Shown in pieces: positions 33,401 through 47,400 of a stretch of DNA of 64,000 nucleotides. Position numbers and translations under genes: made by a program. The DNA comes from Flammula alnicola (Eukaryota > Basidiomycota > Agaricomycetes > Agaricales > Strophariaceae): contig JADNRV010000175.1 of NCBI GenBank assembly GCA_015499995.1, forward strand, positions 1 through 64,000, given 5' to 3'. Each line of letters starts with the position of its first letter. Position 1 is the first letter of the stretch. Under the pieces are notes generated by a model. The model was not told the DNA's origin and searched no databases. It saw nothing but the letters and a program-made list of their open reading frames with translations.

Positions 33401-33592
33401 CATGAGAGAATGGCAGTCGACAAAGTCGGTGGCATAGGAATGGCTGAGGTCGGCTGAGGAGTAGTAGGGGACATAGTGGTCATCAAAGGCAGAGTCGGAT
33501 ACGGGGCTTGGATCAGTGAAGGGGGAGTTGAGATCATAGGCAGAGTCGTGCATTGGGAAGAGTTGCAAGTCGGGAGGGAGAGACTGTTGCAT
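30469..33592 (-). CDS. C2H2 zinc-finger transcription factor (Msn2-like finger pair)
   Basis: Two exons, 33592-30829 and 30677-30469, separated by a 151-nt intron; 990 aa. The first 880 residues are low complexity: many Gln/His runs, Ser-rich blocks, a Gly/Met-rich part and a strongly acidic region (about 580-690, with repeated Glu/Asp). These are typical of activation regions. Two adjacent C2H2 fingers follow: YLCEVEGCGKCFARGEHLKRH...H (about 893-917) and CLYPGCGKDFSRHDNLGQHMRVH (about 925-947), joined by a linker split by the intron. The RGEHLKRH and RHDNLGQH helices resemble the Msn2/Msn4 stress-response class that binds AGGGG-like sites. The C-terminus is Ser/Thr-rich. It is probably a nuclear regulator. 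The target genes are unknown. Confidence 0.93.
30746..30793. repeat. 3 x 16-bp tandem repeat inside the zinc-finger intron
   Basis: Three units of RGTGGATATATGCGCA at 30746-30761, 30762-30777 and 30778-30793, with one or two differences. They lie within the 151-nt intron that splits the finger linker and make it about twice the usual length. Confidence 0.9.
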
Positions 33593-34883
33593 TTGTATTT
33601 AGAAGAAGGACATGGACGGAACGGAGGAGGGAAATCGAAAGGTGCTGCGGTTATGTACAATCTCCCATTTCTTACCTTTACTGACTCTCGCAAAGGAAGG
33701 TCTTCGATCGTTTTCGATTCAATCTAGCTTACACAGGTACCGCCGATCCACAAAGATCTAGATCTATATATTCTTGTCCGCTTTTCGGGGTCCTCTCTTC
33801 CTTATCGGGTTTCTCAAGTCCGGCTCATTTTCCTCTTCCCGGCTTCCCCGTCTTTTCGCTGACAAAGCCCTTGCAGCAATCCAGCGTCTATCTTGCCCTA
33901 TCATCTTATCGTCCCCCCTACCACCTGCCCTTCCTTTCTCCCGTTTTCAAATCAGGGCATATTGACAACCACAAATTGTCTCTATGAAAGCCCAGCACAA
34001 TCCCTGTTCCTGATCATGAAAAGCCTAACGTTGTTCTCCCTCTATATCCCGTCCTCATGCTTCTCATCCTGAGCCCACTATCGCTTCGAATTCGGTATCA
34101 TCCTGTCACCGCGAGTACTGTCCCGGTTTCTCACTTTTCTTCTTCCTTTTTTCGCTTTTATCTTTGATATTTCATTGGACCATCGCCCCGTTTGTCACAG
34201 GGCTTCTTTCGCCAATTCGTCTAACAATTTTACCGCTTTTAGACTGCGAAAAGAACCTCCCAACGCCCCAATTGCAATAAAACGCGAAGCAGGGAGGGTC
34301 ATGTATGATGCGATGCGTTTATCTGATATCTTATATGTAAAACAAACGACCAATTCCAATCGCTCGACCTTCCACCTACTTCCATCCCCCCGCTGTCTCC
34401 CCAGATCCTCGTGCGCATTGTTCGACAAAAACAAATTATTATCACCGCATGCCCGGCCAGCCAGCTGCCAGCAGGCAAGGTCAACCATCCACGCTTCGAT
34501 ATCGATATCACACTCCAGCGCGGACATATCAAACAACGCACGCATCCAGGGTCCTGATCTTCGTAATTACATTATCCACCCATCTTGGAAGAAAAGAATT
34601 TCGAAAAACAGCACAGCTCGCTAGGTAAATGATCGGCCCATACACCTCACTACTGTACACCTCCACCCATCCCCCCGTTACAGTCTGAGTCACCCAAAGT
34701 CACCCGTGCGTGCTTTTCTCGTCCCCCCAGACGCCGGTCACCTGAGCCATGAGGCTCGCACACATCTCCATTCAAATTTCAATCAATTCCCGGATCCAAT
34801 TACTCGCAACACTAAATTTAAAATAAAATAACCTTCCGCTGATGCGCCATCCGCTCCCGCCCAGGTCAGGTCAGCCAGCTGGT

Positions 34884-34917
34884 CAGGCAACGTTGCAACC
34901 TGTTGCAACGTTGCCTG
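34884..34917. repeat. Perfect 34-bp palindrome
   Basis: Arms of 16 bp (34884-34899 and 34902-34917), exact reverse complements around a CT. Each arm contains GCAACGTTGC, itself a palindrome. It could form a strong hairpin or bind a dimeric protein. No gene abuts it. Confidence 0.9.
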
Positions 34918-37900
34918 TATGTATGGTATGGAGGCTCCGGGAACTTACCATACCCAGCCCGAAATTCGAGTACCGCATTGACTACATATTGTAGAATAAT
35001 GTTGCGAAAATGGACCGCATACCGACTGTAACTGGTATTTAGTATACTACTGTATACGGCAAGAGTGTGATCCGCTGAACTGGTTTGGTTGAGTGTATGC
35101 CTAGTTATGTGCGGATATGTATGCATATGTGCACGTCGATGAATTTTAGGGTGATGCCATCCGATCTGGGCTGCGCACCGCGCGATTGTAATTCTTTTGC
35201 GCTTTTTTCGCCGTCTGGGCTCGAGCTCAGAGTCATAGACAGTCTGTCGGCGGTCGATTTTGCGCACGCTTGTGCTGGCCATGGATGATGCGATGGAATG
35301 CGATGGGTGGCTAGGATCCGCTCGTCTGCATAGGATCCGCTTTGCTGTGCGAGACGTACATATGTACAATCGAGGTCAAAGTATAATGTTTACTGTATGG
35401 GCGGCAGTGTACTTGTACATATATTCGCATGTGTACGTCTATGTACGCTCGTGAATATTAATAATTCCCAAGTGGGGTTGGAGCTTGACAGGCTGTTTGT
35501 GTTGGCGTGCTAGAACGGCCTTGATAGCACTGGAGGCTTCGACGCATCGGAGGCCTCGAGTTGGTCATGAAGAGGCGAGACTTTTCGAATTTACTGTAAT
35601 TCGAGGTGGATCCTACTACATAACAGATAGGTACGTACTATGTCGTACAAAACTAGGCTCGATTCAAGTTTGATTGATAAATTTCGTTCGTTAGCTTCCG
35701 AAGACAGCCTGCACGCTCGCGTTTGCAAGTGGGTCTTCAGGCTGTCTATGTTCCAGTATGTAGCTGTTTCAAATCTTCAATGCACTTGGACTCGGAGGCC
35801 TCGAGGTCTCGACCTGTCATGATCAGGATGGAATTGATGTCTTTCAGGATGGATTACTTGCAAGTTATTTATCAGATAGCTGGCATGGGGCTTGGTAAGG
35901 AAATAAATTTCTCTCGTTCCGAACACTCCGTGACGCCGTCATCCTGCAGGCTCGCTTGCACGGCTAACGTACTATACTTAAGTACTTACATTATACATAG
36001 TGCAGACTCCAGAGGCCCTGCAGTATTACATACGACGCGACGCGATGCGACCCTGCCGCTTCGCACACTCTCGCGGGTGGCCAGGTCGTGTCACGGTGCC
36101 ACGCATACGGCCGGGTGCAAGGCTGCGGCTGGGATACTTTTGTCACAGTACGTTAATGTCCTTCGAAGTTCGTGTATGTTCTGGCAGTTTGTTGTGTACC
36201 TATCCATTCCAGGTATTTCTACATATTCACAGTAAGTCCGGTGTACCCGTCTTTCATTGCTTCCATACTTAAGCATCTAATCCAGCGGAGACCCTGGCGA
36301 TTTGGGAGATACCGGTTACAATCGCGAGTGCCTTGTTAAGGTGGAAGCTGTACTGGTGACCATTGTGGAACCAGTAAAGTAGATAAATGAAATACCCCAC
36401 CTGAGGGACTAGGATCCGGAATATCCCAGCTGTACCATATGGCTGCTGGCACGGAAGGTATGTAAGTACTTACTGGAGTTTGCCACATCCCATACAATGC
36501 ATATTTGTGCGTGGCACGTGCGGCGGCCGACTGGGAGGAAAGGAACCCCGCGGGGATTTTCATGAACTTGCCTGATGAAGATTCAGGGCGGTGAGGGTGC
36601 TTGGTTGTGGGTGCAGAAGTATACGTTATGTACTTACGACATATTCAAGGGATGATGTACTCGCGTTAGTCCCTGGGTGAGGCAAGGGTGAGGATAGGGT
36701 CGGGTCGGGTCGGCGCGATGCGTGGTGGGATGGAATATGCATATGGAGGAGTGGGACAATGGACAGTCCCCCACTGGCCTTCACTGCTTCACACCGTGAC
36801 CACACAGCGACGAGCGTCAAGACTCGAATACTTATACGTTATATCAATGATTACAATGCCGATCTCGATATCAGTGAGCGTATATGCTTTTGAGTTTGGT
36901 GGGAACTGATATATCGGCCGTCACAATTTGATGTCAAAAGGAACCTTTCATGTTTCGGGATAGAGAAGGAAACCTTCGGAAGAATTACATACCAGCGGAG
37001 AACAATTTGCAACCGCGTGGCACGCGTCCAAATATCTTACACTCACTTACTATTACTAGTACTTGCGCCTTTCTTCTGGATCACCTTGGGATCCTCGGTG
37101 ATTTTTTTGAGATCTTTTTTATTTCGGGATAGGTATGTATGTAAGGGCGCTAAAACGAAGAAGCTACTGATGTGCATTAGCAAACCAATGTAGACAATTC
37201 TGGTATACCTGATCCAGGACATCACCTATCCCCGTCGAACCTCGTGCTCGTGTGCTACTGGTGGGGTCCAAACACTGAATGAGCTACATGTCGGTCTCCC
37301 AAGCACAACCGAGGTTCTCCATTCGAGGCAATTGTTTAAAATTTCAGTGTCACCGGAACCTGTAAAATTTAAATATAAGCATTGACAAGCGAAGTTTTTT
37401 TTTAAGTGAAGGTTCGATGGTCTTGAGCTCATGAAAAACGTGGATGACACGCGTACGATGCGCGTCGTGTTATACACGCAGGTCAGTACAGCCTATCTTG
37501 ACTTTCTGTCAAACGGTTACTTGAAACTTGGAGGTCATGGGGCTCGCGAGGCAACACGTATCCATTTCTCACTGTCATTCAACTCGCGGAAAATGATTTA
37601 CGAGTCCGCAGGTGTACTGTACTTTCTGCATTAAATTACTGGCTGAAGGCTGTGACAAGCCTACCAACATTGAACATCTAGCAAAAGACTTTCAATGTCA
37701 AAATTCCGGGCAGGCAGGCGATCCTGGTGGATTGGAGCTCAAGATGAAATATCACGTGTTCCGACCTGTCGGGGCTTCAACAATTTTATGGATCACTTTG
37801 CCGAATGCAGCAATCATCGCGGAAACTTCCTGAAGATTTTTTCTTCTGGTGCTTTCCAGTGAAACTTTTGATGACCGTTGGACATTAGTATGGTTGTAGT

Positions 37901-40888
37901 GAACTATGTCTGTATATGTGGACTTCGTTGTGGCTAATCGTTTCGGAAGTGAGTGGATAGTACACACGGCGATCACGGCCAAATGGAGATTATGTAACAA
38001 TTTTTGATGCCGTTAGATGCCGACATGCCACAAAGCGGAGTAAGTATGGAGGACGGACATCCATCCACGTTGGACGCTGCGGGCCCTGCGTGTACCACCA
38101 AATTTGTCTCTCTGCTCGCGCCTATATCACTCGCACGTTGCATCCCATTTTTTTTGAGGCCAATCAAGTCTACGAAAGATACGGATACCATGGGTACTGA
38201 ATCCATCACACACGACCGACTCTTGGCAGCAATTCGAAGTCTTAGTGGTCTTCGAAGCGTCCTCATTAAAGGTCGCAGCAAGTGGGCGGACTGGGCCGTT
38301 GGACGGCTTGGAAAACAAAGGCCTGAAAATGGGACATCGTACGACAGTTCTAAACCCAACTAAAGCTCAACGGTGAGAAATCAACATTCCTTGGCTCGAG
38401 GAAGGCTAAAAAAATCTCTTGTTCCGAAACTCGAATTAGGAACAGTGTCGCGACTAAGGCTAGTATTTTAACACCACCGATACTGCGGAAATGAACCGCA
38501 CTGGCGCTCGGTCTATTATTGCCATGCTATAGGTCATCAACAAGCTGTACTCATCTCTCGAAGACTTGGCACGCCCAAAACTCGTGTATAAACGCACCGC
38601 CTCTCTCTGTGAAATCTCCGTCGAGTTAGGGAATTCGATGTCAACAAATTCGGGCCTACGTGCTAGGTAAAGGGTAAAGGGTAAGCATCACGGTTTCGTT
38701 CAATGGTGGACAGCTCTGATGCTTCTTTTGGCAGATGGCAAAGGGCATAAGAGCCCGATAGATTTGACCAGTGCACTATCCAAGAGTAACGGCCAAAGTT
38801 TCTCGCGTTATGGAGGCTGTACTCGTACTAATCCTATTTTTTCAGGAAATACAGGCCGCACAGTGATGTATCTCACAAAGTACACATCTTCTCATCGTTG
38901 GAGGATAAGGATCGGAATGATGGTTGAGTTTGCTTACGAGGGTTTGGGGACTGTGAACTCAAAGCCAAGGACGAGGACAGTTTGAAGGACACGCAAAGTA
39001 TGTGACTTCTCTTTTTGGTATCACTTTCGACCACTGAACTATATCCAGTATACATTTCATTTTTTGCGCCGGGGGTTATGGGGTACCAATTCCAATTGCG
39101 ACTCCTTCTGTCTATTTCTCGAAAAGTCCCCTACGGCGCCCTCCCTTGTTGGGATTTTTCGCCATGTTCCGTCCGCCATACTCTCCGACCGGACCAGAAC
39201 ATACTAGAATGCACTTTGGCTTCAAAGTTTTTCAATCGTGAAGAGGCCTGAAGCTCGATCAGTCGGCCATCGGCGTTCAGTGTTTGGTCGCCGTCAGTAA
39301 TGCTGAATTACTCATATCGGGCAGGTGTAGGTCGAGTGTCCGGTGCTTGATCTCGACATGAGAGATATTATTGACTTGATACCGTTGTTTACAGTGGGCC
39401 ATTCACTGCTTTGCACGACGCGCCGGGAAGTATTTAGAGGGCAATGTCTGGATTTGGTGTGTGTTTTATGGTCCGTATCCTTCCTCGTACCAATATTTAT
39501 AACAACTTCAAAGCCTTTGAGTAGATTTCTAACACCTTTCATTATAGGCAAAGCACCCATATCTGGGCACGTCACGGGAAATATCACTATCCGGGGATAT
39601 CGTATCCGGACGCCTGATCCCTGCCACGCTACATCAAGCGGTACTCAGCGCCGTCAAAGCTCAGAATTCGCGGCCTGCGCCGTTCTCTTCTACCCGACCT
39701 TCCCAGAAACCGTTGCTGATTATCCCCAGTGTCTCTAAGCACCAGAATTACTGGTACTTATCGTTCTTGCTTCTTCTTTCACTTTCCTAACGATTGGCTT
39801 AATCAAAATCCATGCCAATTATAACACTTTGCAAGCAACAGATACTGGATTGACAAACATCGGCCACCTTTCCAGGTTCAAGTGCGTCATCATGGCTTTA
39901 TTAAAATTAAATCTCGGTCTTGATTACTGAGCATCGTATAGAACCATATCCAGTAATGTAATGCCCCACCGCTAGACTGCTTTACCCATACGCTTTGACG
40001 TTTTCCCTACACATTTTGCTTCCATGTGTTCCGGTAGGCCGCCGGCTCCCACCGGCTTGATGGCCGTTGTCTTATCGTCTACGGCCTTACAAGGCAAAGC
40101 ATCGAAACGCTCTCGTTTTTGGAACACCAAGTACGAACATAATAATCATATTATACGAAGGCGAGCTGCGTCTTTTTCTGATGCCGAAGCGGATGGTTGA
40201 TTGTAGAAATACTGAACCTCTGGGACGATCCCAATATTGGAATGTAATTCTCAAGGCTCTGCTATCCCTGACAATGAGCGTCCAGTGTTGCTTCAAGGCT
40301 TCAAAATCAAGGTTCGCTATGTCGATGGCTGATGGACAGGACTGGGATGGCGCAATCGATCCGATATCAACGTGTTTTTGCAGAGATCTCTTGCTGCAAT
40401 GAACATCGACTCAGATTCCCCTGAGGACATTTGGATCGAACGTGGTCATGGAAGAACGTGTTTCTGATTTGTGCAAATTCTGCAACTGCCGCTGATCGTG
40501 GACCTTGACAGTGGACTTTGAAATATTGCAAAACAGCTTATGATTGTTCCGAGCGGCCATTTACAATATACAAGTGCATTGACCTCGACATTATATAGGC
40601 CGCCCACTTAGGAACCCTATGGGGATGAATTTTCCCAAATATACGCTGATTTCCATTCTTTCAAAACTATCGTAACTCCAGTTGACTTTTTATGAGTCAA
40701 AAGGCTGGTAGAGCGGCATGTGATGTTCTAACTTGTTCTGTGATTTCCCAGCATTTGGATATAGCACGATTCGTCGGGTACCTATATCCTTTCGCGCACA
40801 ATTTAAACAGACCGAAGTACAGTGTATAGATTGATCATCAATGTCATTTGCAATAAAGTCTTAGTAGATGTGAAATTACAAACTTGCA

Positions 40889-41440
40889 TTAGGGTAGTTC
40901 AAAGTTGGCCGCCGCCCGCCGTCGCATTTCGCATTTCGCTTTTGATGGGTTACATAACATTCAAATTTCAACCTCCGTTCCGTGACTTTGATGTGACGGC
41001 CTCATTCACTGTTCGCCAGGGGAGTCTGCATCGATATCCAATGGTACGGCATTAATAGTTTCAAGCACATATGTAATAAACCTTCCTTAAATATTTCTCA
41101 GATCTGATTTCTCTATTTTGAAATCCAAAAAAAACTATTAGATTAACCATTATATTGCAGTTATCTACGATGGAAATCTCAAGGAAATGTTTGGAAACAT
41201 CAAGGAGCCCTACCCTAGGGTTTGTATGAGGTTTTCTCAGAAAACTTCTGGGTATTATATCATTTATATTAAAGATAAATAATGCTTAAAAGTGGTTGAG
41301 ATGAAAGTCAAATCCTTCAAACGCGTTCACAGCGTTGTCACGTACGAGAGCGGAGGTTGAAATTTGAATGTTATGTAATCCATCAAAAGCGAAATGCGAA
41401 ATGCGACGGGCGGGCGGCGGCCAACTTTGAACTACCCTAT
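40889..41440. mobile_element. MITE with 87/88-bp terminal inverted repeats
   Basis: The left repeat 40891-40977 and right repeat 41351-41438 are reverse complements except for one inserted C and one substitution. The ends read AGGGTAGTTCAAAGTTGGCC inward. About 370 bp of AT-rich DNA between them has no transposase. Flanks read ATTA|GGG and CCC|TATT, consistent with a TA target duplication as in Tc1/mariner-type elements, though a 3-bp duplication is not excluded. It is a short non-autonomous DNA transposon that probably depends on a transposase encoded elsewhere. Near-identity of the arms suggests recent movement. Confidence 0.85.
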
Positions 41441-44400
41441 TGCCTTCGATGCATCTTCGCTCGTGTATTCTGGTAGATCATAATCTAATTAACTAATAAA
41501 AGTACCAGTCGACGAGAGTTCCCCATCTACATGACTCCGCACGCCATTCTAGCGCTCCGTGTTAGCCTCCATTTTGGACCTCTGAGAATAGAGACGGAAA
41601 TGTTGAGTGACATCTTTCATCTGTGAATCAGGCTCTGCACACGGCGCCTATCAAATCAAGCGTGCCCATTCACCCTCCAATGGAAGCCCTTATTCTTCGA
41701 ATGTGGACTCTTGTAGTTCGCAAGTCTATTTTACTTCTACGAGTACGGTCGTTTTGGAAGCGTGCATGCATATTAGATATTACGCTGCTGTAAACTGATG
41801 CTCATATGATGTCCTCGAGATGCGTAGGCACATTATTGAATATTGGCGCCAAATTACTCAAATTAGCGCCCGGCAAACGTCGCCCGGCGTTTTCCAATTC
41901 CGGATTTCACAGGAATACCCGATTCTTCCTCCATATTCCCATCTATGCACGTTGCGTGGTCGTTAATCTAGCGATTATTTACTGGATTTCGTCTACTTAT
42001 CTCTGGGGTCCCATTTCATGATCGACTCCTTGCAAACCGTTAGATGTTCCAGTCCGAGGCAGTCATCCATGATACAACTACCGCCACTGCAAACACTGGG
42101 GTGTACTCCAAGCGAAAAGGTCGGCAAGTACATAACATTATTGACCCATTAATTAGCGCCTGCAATACCTAGTGCCCGTTTATGCTCACGATCGTGCTAG
42201 AGCGGCGCGCCTGCGCATGCGCTGTGCTCAGTAATTACCCACGCTCGTGGTCATCGACTGTGGACTCCGACTGACGAGTATTATCTAGACCCATCTTCCG
42301 ATCGAGTCTGCAGAGTGAAAAATCGTGAGGATACCAGCGCGACGTTGCTTACATTTATATTTTCACCGCATCTTTTTTGGCACTGCAACTTGGACTCAAG
42401 GTTTCCCAGGATGCGGCCAGAAACGTACGCTATAGTCCCTACCTTCGAGACGACTGTAATTTGCCATTACCTCAACTATTCACGCCTTACAGCCTCTGAC
42501 CCAGTGTAGATGACCCCTCTCCAATGTCCATCATGATTATAGAGGCGGGGGCGATGACAACACGTTGAACAACGTACCTTTGACATTGGCTTAACTGGAA
42601 AACAAAATATAAATATCATAGTTAAATCTTTGATCTGTGTGCTTGGAAGTAAACCATCCCATTCTGTTATGCAGAATAATACATTTTCAGAATGCCTGAG
42701 GCTGTTTCCAGCTTTTCAGATGCCAGTACTAATGGATCCGATGACTGGGAAGTACCTACAGTATACCCATGTACGTGTTACAGTTTTCCCCCGCGGGTTT
42801 GTTCGTTCTCGATTATGAAGATTTATTCTCATGGCGTTCTCCGGATTCTGGGCGCTGTGGCATGAGGGCGTGCGCCCCCTCCGAAGTACATACGAGCGAA
42901 GACGCAATTCCAGGTGGTGAGTATGCTCAAGCTCCAGATACTAAAATGCACCGAGCATCTCAAGTGGAATAAGAACCAGTTTGATGGGTTGAGTCGCACT
43001 ACAGCCCTTATCTCGATTCAATTTATTGGAGAATCAGGAAGGTAGTATCCAACCGCATATAACGAGCAATTCGTGCGCCTCGCCTGACAAGCCTCGACAT
43101 CAGGTCCTTAAAGACGTAGGCATGGCTTTGATGGGAATTCCAGGGATAGTTAGATGTATTATTCGATGTCTGTTTCTTGTTAAAAATATATTTTGCGTTT
43201 AATTTTATCCCTTGAATTTCTCAAGACGTCGATATCCCACCCAGGTCCCCTTGTCATTAATTTATCGGTCAGAAATACAGTTCCATTGTTAGTACATTAC
43301 TTTCCGAGATCTCTCCCGAGAGAAGCAGGATGTCTAATAACAGACACACGTGAGACTGTGGAAATGATTAAATTCATGGCTACGATTCGTTTCAATTTTC
43401 GAGAAGACAAGAAGCGTGCGTGGAGATCGAAGGGCAGACATTGCTTCTCAAGAAACATTTTATTTCCCCAGCGTTTCTTCCTTTCTTGGCCCATGGACCT
43501 CTAGATTCCCAGGACCCCGGGCCGGGCTGAACGATCTACTGATTGCATTCATGGATGGAATGTAAGCCTAACATAGTGCCATGTACCAAAGGTCCATAGT
43601 AATAGTATATAGGCCAGTGCCGGTGATGGCCAGATAGCCCGATTTTGACTGTTCTCGGAATGATTTTCTCTCAACTGCTTGGTCCCCATCTCTTTTTTGT
43701 ATTAGCGATACTCCTTGAAGACCGTAATGCGGTGACATCTTCCAACGTACTCGGTGTCGAGAGAAGTACAGATGTGAGTCTTAAAGGTTTCCGGAGAACC
43801 CATTGGGTATTACTACGTGGTAGCATGTGTGAGCATGTGTGAGCGCAAATATGAGCATGAGCATGAGCTTGGACGGCATGGGACCTTGGATAAATAAGAC
43901 AGCTAATTCATGAAAATTTGCTGTATGTCCTTTCCGGTTTACGTTTTGGAGAGCATTGACCTTTGAATCATTCCTTCGCAAGAGCTTTGCAGCTTATTAT
44001 ACATCTGTAGGAGGTTCACATAGAGACAGTTGCACTGTATAATCTGTTTGCGGACGCTTCTGGCAACTTGAAAACCAGCCCAACGAGCTACTTACCCTCA
44101 TCAGATAAGTTAGATTATTTATCCCCATTGAATGCGTTCTCGCTCTGCTACCCTCCTTCTCCTTCCTCCAAACCACCTCAAGCAAGCCTGAGGCTTCCTT
44201 GAGAGTATAGTATGCCTAGTGCCTCTGCATAGTACACGCGAAGTTGTCAGTGAAACCTAAGTTTTCGCACTCCAAGATCTAAATGTGTTGATGAGACCTT
44301 TCGACCGCGAGGGTCAAACGTGAATGACAATGAGGTCTGAAATTTGAAACGTTAATGCACGTCGAAATTTCAAGCTTCAGTGGTAATCTGATCGATACAT

Positions 44401-47400
44401 ATCTCTTTCGGTAACTTGTATCGGTATGAGTACGTGCATCTGCCTTCCAGAAGCATAGGCCATGCAACTACTACTACTTTTTCAGGTTCAAAGAAAAAGA
44501 TAATAACGCTGAACTCTCAACACCATACTTCTGCAAAAATTATGTTGCCTTGTATCTTCTGGGAGGCCCAGGGAGGGTCAGTCAGTGAATTTGAAGGTAG
44601 CCTTTTAAGACGGCAACCTGATTGACGTGTTTTCGTTAGGTAACTGGGATTCGGGTACCATGTGTCGGCGTATGGAAGGTCGATACCTTTCGTTCAAGAG
44701 CGCCACAATGGACTTACCGAAGAATCACCGAGACAGCCGAGATACCTCTCGAGCTACAGGTAAATATATTTAAGTAAACAAGAGACGATACGTCGATGAG
44801 CACTAGCAAGCTCACAATTAATTTCGAAGTATCAGGTGCCCCACGTCACAATTTCTGCAAAGTTTTACTTGCCATTAGCTTAACGATGGGGAAGAAACGC
44901 GACCGCTTTAGAGCCTATCCGAGGACTCAGCACGTCTCTGCTTGACATAGAATCGCAGATTGAATCTATGTATCGGTTACATCTTCCAACCCAGAGGGGT
45001 AACAGGCCACGGTATATGGGGATGCGTACCATCAAAATTGTCCCGGTGTTTGTATGTAAGAGGTTATTGAGATTCTTGGGCGGCAAAGGACATTTTTTTC
45101 CGGGGTTCGAATGAAGGAGTTAGGTCTTCTCGACATATGCTCTAGCTGGGTGATAGTGTCACGACTGAGCCATTGTAGCTGTGCATTGACTAAGCATTTA
45201 TGGCGGGCGCTTAAGTTTTGTACCCGCCATCCTGATCGGAGAATACGAAAAATGGAGAGTATTCCAAAAGAAGGCCCGTGGATAGCACGCGACCTTGTTT
45301 TGGGCGTCTAATATCTGATAACTGAGGAGCAGGAACCTCCTTGAAGATGCTCTAAGCCCTCATTCAAAGGTCATGTGTGCGTTCTGCAGGAGCCATCCGG
45401 CGCTTATTTCACAAAAGGGCGAGAGTCAGCGGCGGATCGACTATCAGTGTGACGTTAAACATCCAATCGTACTTGGTGGTGGTCCGAGTGCAACGCACAT
45501 TCCGTTCGACAAGGTATCTAGGAGCCACATCTCTCCGGGCAGAAGGCTTTGGATTTGAGAGGTCAGGCTGCGACGACGGCGCATCAGAAATGATGCTAAA
45601 ATAAATGTTAGCCAACCATTATCCGATTCTATTAGCGATTTAGTCATCGGAGAACATTGAGAAGGGAACTTTTTGTTTGGAAAGACTAATGAGGTGATGC
45701 AGGCAGCAGACTGCGAAATGAATCTTTCTTTTCTGCATTAGCATCACACACTGCTATTAGCCCCGTCACTACAAGCTCTCCACTCGGGGTGAAATGAATT
45801 CTGAGGTGGCTTCCTCTCTTTACTTCCCATGGATTTTTGGTTAGGAAATCAGGCAAAATGATTATCTCCTTCAGATTTCAATGCTTTGTTGATGTCGCCA
45901 GTTGTTGTCTATAGCAGGATGTTGCACTGTGAATATTGATCCCGGATCTCAAACTGGAATTGGGCCTACATACTGCGGAGCTGTCACTTCTCGCCGTGCT
46001 AGTTCCATTCTATCTGCGCTTGAATTTACTTATACCAGAGGCCTACGTGCTCGATTTGCCTCAAAACAGTTTCCCAAGACCTCGGCTAATATTTTAATCA
46101 GAGGTACTTCTCGTTATAAGTATCTGGAACACATTCTGAGATGAAATTGCAATTATAAATGTGCTCAATCAACGCTATATCCTCAAACCGATGCTTGCCA
46201 ATTCCCTGCGGCACCACCTGACATAGTCCTAAAATTAAGTACCTATATCGGGAAGAAACCGAGCAAAATACCTTATCTCCAATCAACATTGGCGGACATA
46301 AGGGAGCCCAGCGCTGGTTCCGTGCTATTCCGAGCACTGATCTTTGATTTGGGATAGTCAGAAGACTATACCCCGCAATCTCATCCGAAGCTCAAGCCAA
46401 TTCCTTGCGTGAAAGTGAGGTTATTTGGGTCATCTTTAAAGCCCGAAGGTTAGGTTATTCACACAGTAAATTTTTAGCTTCGGTAACGATGACCTGTTCA
46501 ACAAAAATAAAGCGGATTGCAGGTGAAAAAACAAACAAAAAGAGCATTGGGCATTCGATTTGAATGTGGACGATGTCGCAATAGTAACGGGTCATTGGTC
46601 CACTATTAACGGTCAGTCTAAACAGATTGCATCACGAGTGACGCCGCGACACAGTAAACAAAGACAGAATGAGAGAAGTAGCACAAAGCCACCTGGATTT
46701 GGGAGGAAAAACCACTCGCACTAGAGCTTCACAAACCAGGTTACATTAGTTTACAACGACAATTCGCGGGAGAAGTGATCTTCTCATGATAGCCCAGGAA
46801 TTTGGATATGGGATTGAGCGTCAAGGTCAATGGCGAAAGAGACCAAAGATATGTCCGGGAAGAGAGAACATCCGAAAACACTAAGTCCGACCGCCGAAAG
46901 AGTAACATAGAAACAAAACATACACTGAAAATGCCAAGCAGTGTACTCGGATATTTGCGAGACATTGACTGCTTCAAATTCAGCGCAGGATAAGGATCCC
47001 AGCAACGCATACGGATGGGAGGAAGTTTCGACTCTGGCTGGTAAAATAGTCGAAACCGAGGACGAGTAAGCTAGGCTTCATATCAACGAAAACACCGCCG
47101 GCGAGTGGATGTAGGCACGAGAAAATGAGTACGGAAGGAAATGGCCATGCCCACAATCAAGAAGATGACATGAATCTTGAGTAAGTACCAAGAGCCGATC
47201 TGTCGTCCTCGTTCATGGTCATCATTCACCGTTCTCGAGTTCTGAGGGTGGTATTTGGATATGGCATTAGGTCTGCTGATAAGGGTCATTCCAAGGACGA
47301 TGCCATGCCTATAGGTCGGCTGTAAGGCAGACGTCCAAGGAAGGAAAAGTAATGAGTATGCTGTGAATCCCTTTGCTATCTAAACGAGGATCAGGAAGGA

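Noticed and set aside
37973..38363. Overlapping frames of about 120 codons on both strands
   Set aside because: Both strands open with no domain, so likely composition rather than a gene.
39343..39738. 131-codon plus-strand frame
   Set aside because: No domain, no neighbouring exon and mixed composition; looked at as a possible kinase fragment but key residues are missing.
45098..45108. GGGGTTCGAATG resembling a tRNA B box
   Set aside because: No matching A box at the right distance and no foldable acceptor stem; other GTTCGA occurrences failed the same way.
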